Part shown: one piece after another, positions 1-8,388 of the stretch
How positions within the stretch are numbered: the first letter of the stretch is position 1
Layout: each line of letters begins with the position of its first letter
From: an uncultured Ruminococcus sp.
GTDB lineage: Bacteria > Bacillota > Clostridia > Oscillospirales > CAG-272
DNA length: 64,000 bases
Reading direction: 5' to 3'
Assembly (NCBI GenBank): GCA_902782445.1
Contig: CACZNC010000024.1
Coordinates: forward strand, 1 to 64,000
Notes under the pieces: generated by a model
The model's database searches: none
Told to the model about the DNA's origin: nothing
What the model saw: only the letters and a program-made list of their open reading frames with translations
Translations under genes and position numbers: made by a program

Positions 1-109
1 TGGGATGGCCCGTGTCATGTTTGTATATATGGCATTCCCACCCCGTCGTTCGCACTCTACGGAGAGCGATCAAAACCCATATAGTTAGCTTTTTAGAGCA
101 AGAATAGTA
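1..109. repeat. Right end of dispersed TIR element (copy 1, cut by window edge)
   Basis: The first 109 bases match the right half of the element at 42672-42985. The segment 47-80 is identical to 42923-42956 and 59777-59810, and the preceding bases keep the arm CATTCCCACCCC (33-44) that pairs with the TGGGATG at the window start. The last 26 bases are nearly identical to the right end of the copy at 59685-59839. It ends in AGTA, followed by TGA (110-112), the same right flank as the 42672 copy. I see no coding potential. The left end lies outside the window, so its target duplication cannot be checked. Confidence 0.8.
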
Positions 110-127
110 TGAGCGAAACCGAACAAC

Positions 128-174
128 AAAAAAGGACCGGAGATTCCCCCCAGCGGGAGCAGTCTTCCGGTCCT
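128..174 (-). terminator. Intrinsic terminator of the orphan gene
   Basis: On the minus strand a perfect 9-bp stem (AGGACCGGA at 133-141 with TCCGGTCCT at 166-174) is followed by a run of T (128-133). It lies just after the stop of the gene at 187-834 and about 15 bp from the end of the repeat element. Confidence 0.8.
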
Positions 175-186
175 GAATATATATTT

Positions 187-834
187 TTACGCAGTCGTTT
201 CCCCCCGCACGGCGCGGAGACGGTCGAGAAGACTGATCCTCTGGCGGACGGTCTCGTCCTCGCTGTTCCGGTAGGGCTCGAGGATCTTCGCGGCTCTGTC
301 CGTGTCGCACCGCTGGAGCAGGGAGAGGGAATAGAGCGCCGCGATCTTCTCGCTTTCCCGGCCTAGGGCGTCGTACATCCGCTCCGCTTCCTCGCAGTGT
401 TCCTGCTTGTCCGCCGCGTACAGGACGGATCCGATCCAGATATCCTCGTTGTCCCGGTCCCAGACGAAAAGGTCCAAGAGATCCCGGCTGAAGGACTCCA
501 TGAACGCGAATTCCTCCGCTTCGTCGAGGTACTTGTTCATGAAGAAGAGCAGGGAGAAAAAGTCGTCGACGATCTGCTTGTGCACCCGCTGATTCGGATA
601 GGCGACCGAAAGATCTCCGAGTCTGAGACGGCCGGTCGGGTTCATCCTCGCCTGCGCCCGGATGTGGGAACGGGCGGCCGGCCAAAGCTTTTTAAAAGTA
701 GTTACGATGTTGACCGCGTTGTCGTTCGCCGTCCCCCATTTCCCGTTCATGGAAAAAACGAGATAGGCGACGGGGCTGTTCTTTTTGCTCCATTTGATGG
801 CTTCGGTCAGATCTTTGCGGGAGGCAGGGATCAT
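187..834 (-). CDS. Hypothetical protein, 215 aa
   Basis: I do not recognise this protein. The start is the ATG at 834-832, because GGAGGT lies 6 nt upstream; a longer reading frame into the upstream gap has no ribosome site. It appears soluble, with no signal peptide or membrane segment. The N-terminal third begins with residues MIPASRKDLTEAIKW. The C-terminal half is alpha-helical and rich in Glu, Arg and Leu, perhaps a short helical repeat of TPR type, though I see no clear repeat register. It is transcribed alone, divergent from the lipoprotein gene at 1046, and ends at its own terminator. Confidence 0.75.
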   Translation of the reverse strand: MIPASRKDLTEAIKWSKKNSPVAYLVFSMNGKWGTANDNAVNIVTTFKKLWPAARSHIRAQARMNPTGRLRLGDLSVAYPNQRVHKQIVDDFFSLLFFMNKYLDEAEEFAFMESFSRDLLDLFVWDRDNEDIWIGSVLYAADKQEHCEEAERMYDALGRESEKIAALYSLSLLQRCDTDRAAKILEPYRNSEDETVRQRISLLDRLRAVRGETTA

Positions 835-917
835 ACGGGCACCTCCGTGAGGGGATAAGGACAAGTATAGTCTAGCACACGAAAGCGAAGAAAACAAGGG
901 GTTCTCGAAAAAAACGG

Positions 918-946
918 TTGAAATTTGCCGCCGATTGTTGTATACT
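918..946 (+). promoter_or_regulatory. Sigma-A promoter for lipoprotein-abfA
   Basis: TTGAAA (918-923), a 17-nt spacer and TATACT (941-946) form a near-consensus promoter, 100 bp before the start at 1046. Confidence 0.8.
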
Positions 947-1045
947 GAGGACGGATACAGCCAAGATATGCCTGATCCCGTCATGCCGCTCCCCCGGATC
1001 CCGGCCCGGACGGCGGACGGAGATGAATCCCCGGGAGGTGTTTTT

Positions 1046-1579
1046 ATGGTACAAGGACGCGCGAGACGTCTTTTCCTATGCCTGCTCTTCGTTTTCGGAG
1101 CCCTCTTTTCGGCCGCCTGCGACAAGTTCTTCGTCCCCGGAGACGTTCCGGACAAGCCGCCGGATATTTATGTGCTGACGGAATCCGGAGAAGAGATCCC
1201 CGCCGTCCGGTTCGGCTACAGCTGGACGCAGGTGAAAAGCGGGAAATCCGAGATCGCCGACAGCATTCCCCCCCTCGCATACGAATTCGACCCGATCCCC
1301 GTGAAGGCCGGGGAGATCCTTCAGATCCTCTTCGACAAGAACCACGGCGCGCCGATCTTTTCCGTCGACTTTTATCCGGCGGGATCGGAGGAAGCGGTCC
1401 AGTTCGAATACGAGCGGAACATCGGCGGGGAGGACCCGCGGTTTGCCGATAATTCCGTGGCGCTTTTCCCTGCGGAGGAGTCCGGGATCTTCGTCGTGAA
1501 CGGCACCTGGCCCTCCTGGTACAACGACGGGATCGACGGGGAGGCGGTCTATGCCTTCGCCGTCTCCGTCGGGGACTGA
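1046..1579 (+). CDS. Small lipoprotein, 177 aa
   Basis: This is probably an exported lipoprotein of unknown function. The N-terminus has basic residues (MVQGRARR), a hydrophobic stretch and a lipobox-like FSAAC, with Cys near position 25, as expected for cleavage by signal peptidase II and lipidation. The mature part has no motif I recognise and looks like a small beta-rich domain. The ATG at 1046 is chosen because GGGAGGTG lies just upstream; the longer frame from 935 overlaps the promoter. The arabinofuranosidase gene follows after 29 nt, so the two are probably co-transcribed, but a joint role is only inference. Confidence 0.75.
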   Translation: MVQGRARRLFLCLLFVFGALFSAACDKFFVPGDVPDKPPDIYVLTESGEEIPAVRFGYSWTQVKSGKSEIADSIPPLAYEFDPIPVKAGEILQILFDKNHGAPIFSVDFYPAGSEEAVQFEYERNIGGEDPRFADNSVALFPAEESGIFVVNGTWPSWYNDGIDGEAVYAFAVSVGD

Positions 1580-1608
1580 TTTTCCGAACCTGAAAGGAGT
1601 ATTTTGAC

Positions 1609-3141
1609 ATGTTCACGCTCACCGTACACGGCGACGACAAAATCGCCCGCATCGAACCCGAGATCTACGGGCACTTCACCGAGCACATCGGCGGCGTGTT
1701 CTACGACGGGATCTGGGTCGGCGAGGATTCGAAGGTCCCGAACATCCGCGGGCTCCGTCTCGACCTGATCGAAAAAATGCGGCAGATCCATGCCCCCGTG
1801 ATCCGCTGGCCCGGCGGGTGCTTCGCCGAGACCTACGACTGGCGCGACGGCATCGGACCCCGCGAAAACCGCCCCACCCGGATCAACTGGTGGCGCAACG
1901 CCGACGGCCGCTACGAGCCGAACTCCGTCGGGACCCACGAATTCGTCGACTTCTGCCGCCTCGTCGGAGCGGAGCCCTACATCGCCGCGAACATCACCTC
2001 CCTCACCCCCCTCGCCATCCGCGACTGGATGGACTACTGCAATTCCCCCGCCGGGACCACCACCCTCGCAAAAGAACGGGAGAAGAACGGCGCGCGGGAG
2101 CCCTTCGGCGTCAAATACTGGGGCGTCGGCAACGAGACCTGGGGAGGCGGGGGCAACATGACCGGCGAGATGTACGCCCACGAATACCGCAAATACGCCG
2201 TCGTGATGGAGAACGCCGATCCGAAGGCGCAGCTGATCTGTTCCGGGGCCGACCACCATGACTGGCACTGGGCCAACGACGTGCTCCGGGTCATCGAGCC
2301 GTCCAGCCGGATCATGAGCGGGCTGTCCCTGCACTTCTACTGCGGGTCGGCGGGGGATCCCCTCGCGTTCACCGAGGAGGAGTGGTACCGGCAGCTGAGA
2401 CAGGCGCTGGATCTCGAACGGGCCATCGAGCGCAACTGGGGATTCGTCGTCGGTTACGGCATGGAGAAACACGCCCGGCTGGTGGTGGACGAATGGGGCT
2501 GCTGGCATCCGGGCGGATCGGGACCCTCCCCCCGCATGAAGGAATACGGCATCGAACCCGCGCCGAACAACCCGGAGGGCGTCGGAAACCTCTTCGAACA
2601 GCAGTCCACCATGCGGGACGCTATGGTTGCCGCGGCGACGCTGAACCTCTTCAACAACAACGCGGAAAAGGTCAAAATGGCAACGGTGGCCCAGCTTGTG
2701 AACAACCTCCACTGCCTCTTCCTCGCGGGCGGGGAGCATTTCATCACCACCCCGACCTATCACGTCTTCGACATGATGAAGGACCACATGGGCGGCGACG
2801 CTCTGCGGATTTCCGGCGGCCTCGGGGAAATCGCAAGGGAGAAATTCGCGGTCCCGAACCTCTCGGCCAGCGCGTCGTTGAAGGACGGAAAGCTGACCGT
2901 CACCCTCGCCAATCTGAGCGTCACCGGATCCGCGGACGTGAAGCTCGATCTGTCCCGGCTGACGGAGGCGAATGAGGCGGAGATCATCACCCTCACATCC
3001 TCCGATCCCCACGCCCACAACACCTACGAGGATCCCGAGCGGGTGAAGCTCGCAAGGGCGAAGGGAGCTTATACCGGTATCGTCACCGTCCCCGCCTTCT
3101 CCACCGTGACCCTGCGGGTGAATACGGTGCCGGAGGAATAA
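1609..3141 (+). CDS. abfA: Alpha-L-arabinofuranosidase, GH51
   Basis: It is a retaining glycoside hydrolase that removes terminal alpha-L-arabinofuranosyl groups from arabinan or arabinoxylan fragments. At 510 aa it matches the usual GH51 length. The (beta/alpha)8 catalytic domain comes first: IRWPGGCF near residue 65, the acid/base Glu176 in GVGNETWG, and the nucleophile Glu295 in VDEWGCW. A C-terminal beta-sandwich follows and contains the usual closing strands. No signal peptide is present, so it should act in the cytoplasm on imported oligosaccharides. The start has AAGGAG 10 nt upstream. No transporter or arabinose pathway genes adjoin it; the only partner is the small lipoprotein upstream. 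Confidence 0.95.
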   Translation: MFTLTVHGDDKIARIEPEIYGHFTEHIGGVFYDGIWVGEDSKVPNIRGLRLDLIEKMRQIHAPVIRWPGGCFAETYDWRDGIGPRENRPTRINWWRNADGRYEPNSVGTHEFVDFCRLVGAEPYIAANITSLTPLAIRDWMDYCNSPAGTTTLAKEREKNGAREPFGVKYWGVGNETWGGGGNMTGEMYAHEYRKYAVVMENADPKAQLICSGADHHDWHWANDVLRVIEPSSRIMSGLSLHFYCGSAGDPLAFTEEEWYRQLRQALDLERAIERNWGFVVGYGMEKHARLVVDEWGCWHPGGSGPSPRMKEYGIEPAPNNPEGVGNLFEQQSTMRDAMVAAATLNLFNNNAEKVKMATVAQLVNNLHCLFLAGGEHFITTPTYHVFDMMKDHMGGDALRISGGLGEIAREKFAVPNLSASASLKDGKLTVTLANLSVTGSADVKLDLSRLTEANEAEIITLTSSDPHAHNTYEDPERVKLARAKGAYTGIVTVPAFSTVTLRVNTVPEE

Positions 3142-3285
3142 GCAGAAATCCAACACAAAACCGTTCGGAGCGAGACCCCCAAAAAATAACGATTTTCCGG
3201 AAAAAACACAAATTCTCCCCGAAAACTGGTCCGGAAAGCGGATCCTGACCCACGGCCGCAGAAAATCTATCTTCCTATAAAAGTA

Positions 3286-3326
3286 GCCCGTCCGGGGCTG
3301 ATCTGAACCTTCGGACGGGCGTTTTT
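3286..3326. terminator. Bidirectional intrinsic terminator
   Basis: A perfect 9-bp stem, GCCCGTCCG (3286-3294) with CGGACGGGC (3312-3320), is followed by TTTTT on the plus strand and preceded by AAAA. It lies between the convergent abfA and the gene at 3335-5455, and probably ends both transcripts. Confidence 0.85.
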
Positions 3327-3334
3327 ATATTCCT

Positions 3335-5455
3335 TTATTCGTTGTGATCCCCGTTGACGACGACTTTTCCGCCGGCGTCGATGGAACCGTTGACGTCGCC
3401 TTCGACCTGCACGTTTCCGCCCGATTCGATATCGCCGTTCACGTCCCCGCCGACCGTGACCTTGCCGCCCGCGTCGATTTCGCCGTCCGCCGAGCCGCCC
3501 ACGGAAATGTCCCTTCCGGCGTCCGCGTCTCCTCCTATATCGCCTCCCGCGGAGAGGGAAGTCCCGGCGTCCGCGTCTCCTCCGATGTTCCCGCCGACGG
3601 TGAGGGCTCCCCCGGCTTCCGCGTCCCCGGAGAGATCCCCGTTCACCTCGACGTTTCCGCCCGCTTCGATATCGCCCGAGACGTTCCCGCCGACCGAGAC
3701 GGAGCCTCCTGCGTCCACGTCACCGTTCACGTCCCCGTTGACCGTCACCGAGGCCGCGGTCGAGAGGTCGCCGTCATAGTTCCCGTCGATGGTGACGTTC
3801 TTTCCGTCCGTGGAAGAGGCGAAGCCCGAGAAATCTCCGCTGACGCTGCCTTGAACGGTCAGATCTCCGCCCAGGCCCGAAACGTCCCCGCCGATGTCTC
3901 CGCCGACCTCGAGGCTTCCGCCGACGTTCCCGACGTCTCCCCCGATACTGCCGCAGACCGTGAGGTCATGCCCGACGGTCACGTCTCCCGCAACGTCTCC
4001 GCCGACGGTAACGGTATAGGTGGAGGTCAGATCCCCGCACACGTCCCCGTTGACCGTCACGGCGGCCGCGGTGGAGAGATCCCCGTCGTAGTCCCCGTTG
4101 ATCGTGACGTTCGCGCCGTCCACCGTGAATGCGGGCGTTTCGCCGTCGTGCGCATCCTCTCCCGCATCGTATGCGTGACGGACTCCCATTCCGGCGGAGG
4201 TTCTGCCCGAGACGACGCCGCAGGTCAGGCTCATCCCGGCGTTGGCGTTCCCGGCCACGTCCCCGCAGGTCATGCCGAGCCCCGCGTTCGCCGGTCCGTT
4301 GACGTTTCCGAAGACCTTCATCTCGAGCCCGCTCTCCGCGCTGCCGTTCACGTCGCCCTCCACCGTCACGCCGAACTCCGACCGGAGGGACCCGCCGATG
4401 CCGTTCAGCTGAATGCGGAAGAACTTGTCTGGATTGCCCCGGAACTTCGTGACGATCTTTCCGTCCTTCACCATGCAGAGCTCGTATTCGCCCTCCTCGT
4501 CCCCGAAGTCGAAGGTGACGTCCGAGACGGGCAGGGACCAGCCGTTCTCCCCGGCGTGACAGGAGGTCTGTAAATCCTTTTCAGGCGCGGGCGTGTCCTC
4601 CGCATCCGTTCTTTCGGATCCGGCTTCGATCCGTCCCGCGCCGTTCTTTTCGCAGGCTTTTTCGAACGCTTCCTCGAATTCCTTCGCTGCCCACGCGGCC
4701 TCCTCGGCCTGTCTTGTGATCTCGGCTTTCCTCTGTTCCCGGACTGCTTCCGCTTCCGCTCTTGCTTTCTCCGCCGCCGCATGGGCTTCTTCCCGCCATC
4801 TCTGGGCGTCTTCCCTTGCTTTCTGCGCCGCGGACTGCGCCTGTTCCCGGAGCTGTTCTCCCCTGCCGCGGGCTTCTTCGGCTATCCGCTCGGCTTCGCG
4901 CTTCATGTCCTCGGTCGCGGATTTCGCGGATGCCGCCGCCGCTTCGATCACCTTCCTGAGCTCTTCCGAATCGAGGGAGGCTCCCCCCTTCAGCGCCGAT
5001 TTCGGGACCCGGACCGGCGGGATGCTGATCTCGGGCCCTCCGGGGATGCGGATCGGATTGATATCGAGATCGAAATAGCCGTCCCCGCCGTCCTCCGCTT
5101 CCGCCGTCTCTTCATCCGGATGATCTTCGGGGGATCCCTCCGGTTCTTCCTCTTCTGCGGGTTCCCCTCCGTCTCCGGGTTCTTCTCCGGGAAAGGAGGC
5201 CTCCTCTTCCTCCGGTTCTTCTCCGGGCTCCGCATTCTCCGCGGCCTCTTCCAGACCCAAGAGGACGTTGATGTTTTCATTGAAGATCTCCGCGATCTTC
5301 GGCAGGGTGAGGATATCCGGCAGGGTCTCGCTCCGTTCCCACTGGGACACCGCCTGATGGGTGACGCCCAAAAGATCCGCGAGTTCCGCCTGGGTGAGTC
5401 CCTTCGATTTTCTCAGCTCCGCGATCCGCTGGCCGATGATGTTTCTGTCCGTCAT
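3335..5455 (-). CDS. XRE-type HTH protein fused to a bactofilin-like beta-helix
   Basis: The 706-aa protein has an unusual layout. Residues about 8-62 are a Cro/C1 helix-turn-helix (QAELADLLGVTHQAVSQWER). A very acidic Glu/Pro linker spans about 70-135. A long Ala/Glu/Arg/Lys-rich coiled coil covers about 165-270, and a short globular part about 300-345. The last 350 residues or so are runs of Val/Ile-x-Val-x-Gly-Asp units, late in the protein in a clear 16-residue period (for example GSVSVGGNVSGDIEAG). Such repeats are typical of polymer-forming bactofilin-type beta-helices. No signal or membrane segment is seen, so it should be cytoplasmic. A DNA-binding, filament-forming or scaffold role is inference. 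A promoter lies at 5546-5574 on the same strand. Confidence 0.85.
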   Translation of the reverse strand: MTDRNIIGQRIAELRKSKGLTQAELADLLGVTHQAVSQWERSETLPDILTLPKIAEIFNENINVLLGLEEAAENAEPGEEPEEEEASFPGEEPGDGGEPAEEEEPEGSPEDHPDEETAEAEDGGDGYFDLDINPIRIPGGPEISIPPVRVPKSALKGGASLDSEELRKVIEAAAASAKSATEDMKREAERIAEEARGRGEQLREQAQSAAQKAREDAQRWREEAHAAAEKARAEAEAVREQRKAEITRQAEEAAWAAKEFEEAFEKACEKNGAGRIEAGSERTDAEDTPAPEKDLQTSCHAGENGWSLPVSDVTFDFGDEEGEYELCMVKDGKIVTKFRGNPDKFFRIQLNGIGGSLRSEFGVTVEGDVNGSAESGLEMKVFGNVNGPANAGLGMTCGDVAGNANAGMSLTCGVVSGRTSAGMGVRHAYDAGEDAHDGETPAFTVDGANVTINGDYDGDLSTAAAVTVNGDVCGDLTSTYTVTVGGDVAGDVTVGHDLTVCGSIGGDVGNVGGSLEVGGDIGGDVSGLGGDLTVQGSVSGDFSGFASSTDGKNVTIDGNYDGDLSTAASVTVNGDVNGDVDAGGSVSVGGNVSGDIEAGGNVEVNGDLSGDAEAGGALTVGGNIGGDADAGTSLSAGGDIGGDADAGRDISVGGSADGEIDAGGKVTVGGDVNGDIESGGNVQVEGDVNGSIDAGGKVVVNGDHNE

Positions 5456-5545
5456 GATGATCTCTCCTTTTTTATCGAACGCGATGTGCGTGAATTTTTT
5501 TCTGTATATCCGATCCGGTCCGGGCGCGCTCCGGTTCCTGTCTCC

Positions 5546-5574
5546 ACGATAGCACAGAGTCGGACAAAATGCAA
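5546..5574 (-). promoter_or_regulatory. Promoter for the HTH-bactofilin gene
   Basis: Read on the minus strand: TTGCAT (5574-5569), a 17-nt spacer and TATCGT (5551-5546), about 90 bp upstream of the ATG at 5455. Confidence 0.55.
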
Positions 5575-5860
5575 TAAAGCCGTTCTTGAATTTACGAAAA
5601 TTTCAAAATTCAAGTTCCGCTTGCGGAAATTCACAGAAAACGGCAAAAAATGTGAAATTCGGTCGGGAAATGCGCGGAAAATCCGTTGAAAAATGGGAAT
5701 AAATGGCAGAAAAACAGGCAAAAACTGGAAGAAGCACAGATTCAATATATACTTGAATTCCTGCATAACAGTGAATATCGCTGCATATTCCGCCCCGGAA
5801 GAACCGTTTTCCGCATTCCGCATACAATGGGAGGGAAGCGATGAAAAAGGAGGCGGTTTC
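5575..5860. other. AT-rich intergenic region between divergent operons
   Basis: This gap is clearly more AT-rich than its surroundings. It holds a small palindrome TTCCGCTTGCGGAA near 5616-5629, which could be an operator for the adjacent HTH protein (inference). A possible plus-strand promoter is TTGAAT (5753-5758), 17 nt, TATCGC (5776-5781), for the operon starting at 5861. I see no gene in it. Confidence 0.4.
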
Positions 5861-6352
5861 ATGGACGAAACGGGCTATGTGCGGATCGCGGTGACGGAGG
5901 CGAACGGGACGATCCCGGTGGAGGGGGCCTTCGTCACGGTGCGGGACTACGCAAAGGACGGGGAGGGGGATGTGCTCTGGGCCCTCACCACCGACGCGGA
6001 CGGGTTGACCGAGACCGTGCCGCTGACCGTCCCGCCCGCGGGCGACTCCCTGTCTCCGGGATCGGATACCCCCGGCGGGCTTTTCTCCATCCGGGTGACG
6101 GCGGAGGGCTTTTATCCGGTGGAGATCGTCGGGGTGCAGGTCTTCGCGGGCGTGCTGTCTTTGCAGGAAGTCGGGCTCAGGCCGGTGGACAGTCCCGGGG
6201 CGGAATACGCGTCCGACCGGTATATGCTTTACGAGACCCCGCGGACCGAATCCCTGCTGCCCGGCGGCGTGACGCGGGAGGACATCGGGAACCGGAACGG
6301 GACGGTCTCGGGCGGGGCGAATCCCGGAGAGCGGGCGGAGGAGGGCGCATGA
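5861..6352 (+). CDS. Carboxypeptidase-regulatory-like (Ig-fold) domain protein, 163 aa
   Basis: The sequence begins MDETGYVRIAVTEANG and continues PVEGAFVTVRDY, DGLTETVPL and FSIRVTAEGFYPVEIVGVQVF. This is the pattern of a single carboxypeptidase-regulatory-like/transthyretin-type beta-sandwich, in which such a domain is often a binding or spacer module. There is no signal peptide or membrane segment. ATG 5861 has AAGGAGG 8 nt upstream; the longer frame from 5693 lacks a site. The gene overlaps the next by 4 nt and is co-transcribed with two peptidoglycan-binding-domain genes. That suggests a spore- or wall-associated role, but the function is not known. Confidence 0.75.
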   Translation: MDETGYVRIAVTEANGTIPVEGAFVTVRDYAKDGEGDVLWALTTDADGLTETVPLTVPPAGDSLSPGSDTPGGLFSIRVTAEGFYPVEIVGVQVFAGVLSLQEVGLRPVDSPGAEYASDRYMLYETPRTESLLPGGVTREDIGNRNGTVSGGANPGERAEEGA

Positions 6353-7767
6353 ACCGGGAATTTGCGGAAAACGCGCTCAGGCTCCCGGTGATCCCGGAGA
6401 CCGTGACGGTGCACCTCGGACGGCCGGAGACCGAAGCCCGGAACGTCACGGTGCCCTTCGCCGACTACATCAAAAACGTGGCGTCCAGCGAGATCTACCC
6501 CACCTGGCCCGAGAGCGCGCTGATCGCCAACATTTACGCCGAGATCAGCTTCGCCCTGAACCGGATCTACACCGAGTACTACCCGAGCCGGGGGTACGAT
6601 TTCGACATCACCAACTCCACCTCCATCGACCAGTCCTTTGTCTACGGGCGGGACATTTTCTCGAACATCTCCCGGATCGTGGACGAAGTATTCAACACCT
6701 ACATCCGGCGGGAGGGGACGGTCCAGCCGCTGTTCGCCCTTTACTGCGACGGGATCGAGGTCCAGTGCGGCGGGCTCTCCCAGTGGGGATCGGTGGATCT
6801 GGCGCGGGAGGGACTCTCCCCCTTCGAAATCCTTCAATATTATTACGGCGGCGACGTGGAACTGGTGACGGACGTTCCGGTGGAAGGCGCGCGGGAGTCC
6901 TATCCCGGGTCCCCCCTCATGGCGGAGATGTTCGGGGACGACGTCTACCTCATCCAGATCCGCCTCAACCGCATCTCGAAGAACTATCCGGGGATCCCGA
7001 AGATCGCGCGGATCAACGGCTTCTTCTCGGCGGAGACGGAGGAGGCGGTCCGGGCGTTCCAGAGGCAGTTCGGCCTGGACGACGACGGGATCGTGGGGCG
7101 GGCGACCTGGTACGCCATCGCGCGGGTCTACGCGGCGGTGAAGCGGCTCTCGGACGTCAATTCCGAGGGAGTGCCCTTCGAGGACGCGGTTTTGCTCTTC
7201 GACGACCGGCTGTCCGAGGGGATCGCGGGGGACGAGGTGCGGGAAATGCAATACCTGCTCCTCTTCCTCTCCCAGTTCGACGAGGCGGTGAGACCCGTGG
7301 CGGCGGACGGCATTTTCGGCCCCGAGACCCGGGCTGCCGTGGAGGATTTTCAGGCGGACGCGGGGCTGACGGTCACGGGAGTGGTGGACCGCCCGACCTG
7401 GGAGCTGATCTACCGGCGGTACGTCGTCTACCGGGATTCCCTGCCCGAGGGCTATTTCACCGTCACCACCCGTCCCTATCCCGGCGCGCCGCTGAGACGG
7501 GGGAGCCGCGGGGAGGACGTGCGGGTCCTGCAGGGCTGGCTGAACCGGATCGGGGAGGTCTATTCCGCCGTCCCGCCCCTCAGCACCGACGGGATCTACG
7601 GACCGGACACCGCGGAGGCCGTGCGGGCATTCCAGCGGATCGCGGGGCTCGACCCGACGGGGGTGACGGCCTCGTACACGTGGGAGGCGGCGGCGGAGAC
7701 TTACCGGACGCTGGTCGAAGGGGAATACGGATCGCCGGAGCAGTTCGGCGGCGTCCTCGGCGAATGA
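6349..7767 (+). CDS. SpoIID-like protein with three peptidoglycan-binding domains
   Basis: The 472-aa protein has two parts. Residues about 30-170 resemble the SpoIID/LytB fold: VPFADYIKNVASSEIYPTWP, ALIANIYAE, and GGLSQWGSVDLAREG followed by EILQYYYG, the usual closing motif. Three peptidoglycan-binding-1 repeats follow at about 197-253, 294-353 and 389-447, each with DG(I/x)(F/Y)GP-type turns and AVRAFQ helices. SpoIID cleaves denuded glycan strands in engulfment. Here the SpoIID part is divergent, so lytic activity is uncertain. No signal peptide is apparent, which suits a protein made in the mother cell and placed on the spore. The start overlaps the previous gene. Confidence 0.8.
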   Translation: MNREFAENALRLPVIPETVTVHLGRPETEARNVTVPFADYIKNVASSEIYPTWPESALIANIYAEISFALNRIYTEYYPSRGYDFDITNSTSIDQSFVYGRDIFSNISRIVDEVFNTYIRREGTVQPLFALYCDGIEVQCGGLSQWGSVDLAREGLSPFEILQYYYGGDVELVTDVPVEGARESYPGSPLMAEMFGDDVYLIQIRLNRISKNYPGIPKIARINGFFSAETEEAVRAFQRQFGLDDDGIVGRATWYAIARVYAAVKRLSDVNSEGVPFEDAVLLFDDRLSEGIAGDEVREMQYLLLFLSQFDEAVRPVAADGIFGPETRAAVEDFQADAGLTVTGVVDRPTWELIYRRYVVYRDSLPEGYFTVTTRPYPGAPLRRGSRGEDVRVLQGWLNRIGEVYSAVPPLSTDGIYGPDTAEAVRAFQRIAGLDPTGVTASYTWEAAAETYRTLVEGEYGSPEQFGGVLGE

Positions 7768-8294
7768 AAGGGGGAGGAATGGGATATACTCAGGTGAACC
7801 TTGCCGACAAATCGGAGCGGATCGGCACGCTCCAGCGGATGCTCTGCCTCATCGCCGCCCGGGACCGGGATCCGCGGATGGAGACCTATGTCACGGGATG
7901 CTGGAACGGATCCACCGAAGAAGCGCTCCGGGCCTTTCAGGAGAGGGAGGGGCTGCCCGTCACCGGGATCTGCGGCCTCGAGTCCTGGGACGCCGCCGTG
8001 CGGAGGTGTTCCGAGATTATGGACGAAACGGAGCCCGTCTGCCTGCGGGTGGATCCGGCGGGGATCTGCGGACCGGGGGAGGAGGGGGACGGGGTGCTCC
8101 TTCTCCAGATCGTGCTGCGCGCCGTGGCGGAGGGATTCGGATTCGATGCGCCTCCGGCGGACGGATGCTACGGCGCGGCGACGGAAGGGGCGGTGTCCGC
8201 GTTCCAGAAAGCCGCCTGCCTCCCCCGGACCGGACGCGCGGACCTTGCCACATGGAGGATGCTGGCCGCTTGGACCAACAGCCGGAGAAGATGA
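7764..8294 (+). CDS. Peptidoglycan-binding domain protein, 176 aa
   Basis: It contains two peptidoglycan-binding-1 type repeats: the first around residues 15-75 (IGTLQRML, STEEALRAFQEREGLPVTG) and the second around 110-170 (GVLLLQIVLRAV, DGCYGAATEGAVSAFQ). No catalytic domain or signal peptide is seen. The start ATG 7764 overlaps the upstream stop (ATGA), giving translational coupling. ATG 7779, with GGGGGAGG very close before it, is an alternative that would remove five residues. It is the last gene of a three-gene operon with the SpoIID-like protein. A spore-coat or cortex role is inferred from context only. Confidence 0.75.
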   Translation: MKGGGMGYTQVNLADKSERIGTLQRMLCLIAARDRDPRMETYVTGCWNGSTEEALRAFQEREGLPVTGICGLESWDAAVRRCSEIMDETEPVCLRVDPAGICGPGEEGDGVLLLQIVLRAVAEGFGFDAPPADGCYGAATEGAVSAFQKAACLPRTGRADLATWRMLAAWTNSRRR

Positions 8295-8388
8295 GGGGGC
8301 CTTGATCGGGTCCGAAATAATGAGATATAGAGAGAAAAAGCGAGGAAACACAGAGCTAAATCCGCGCAGCCGCCGCTCAGAGATTCTG

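Noticed and set aside
109-366. Small plus-strand frame starting at the repeat's right end
   Set aside because: Its start is part of the element's AGTA-TGA end and it runs through a terminator and antisense to the orphan gene; no ribosome site.
3350-4130. Tandem repeats as a CRISPR array or satellite
   Set aside because: The periodic DNA is the coding sequence of the 16-residue beta-helix repeats; there are no unique spacers.
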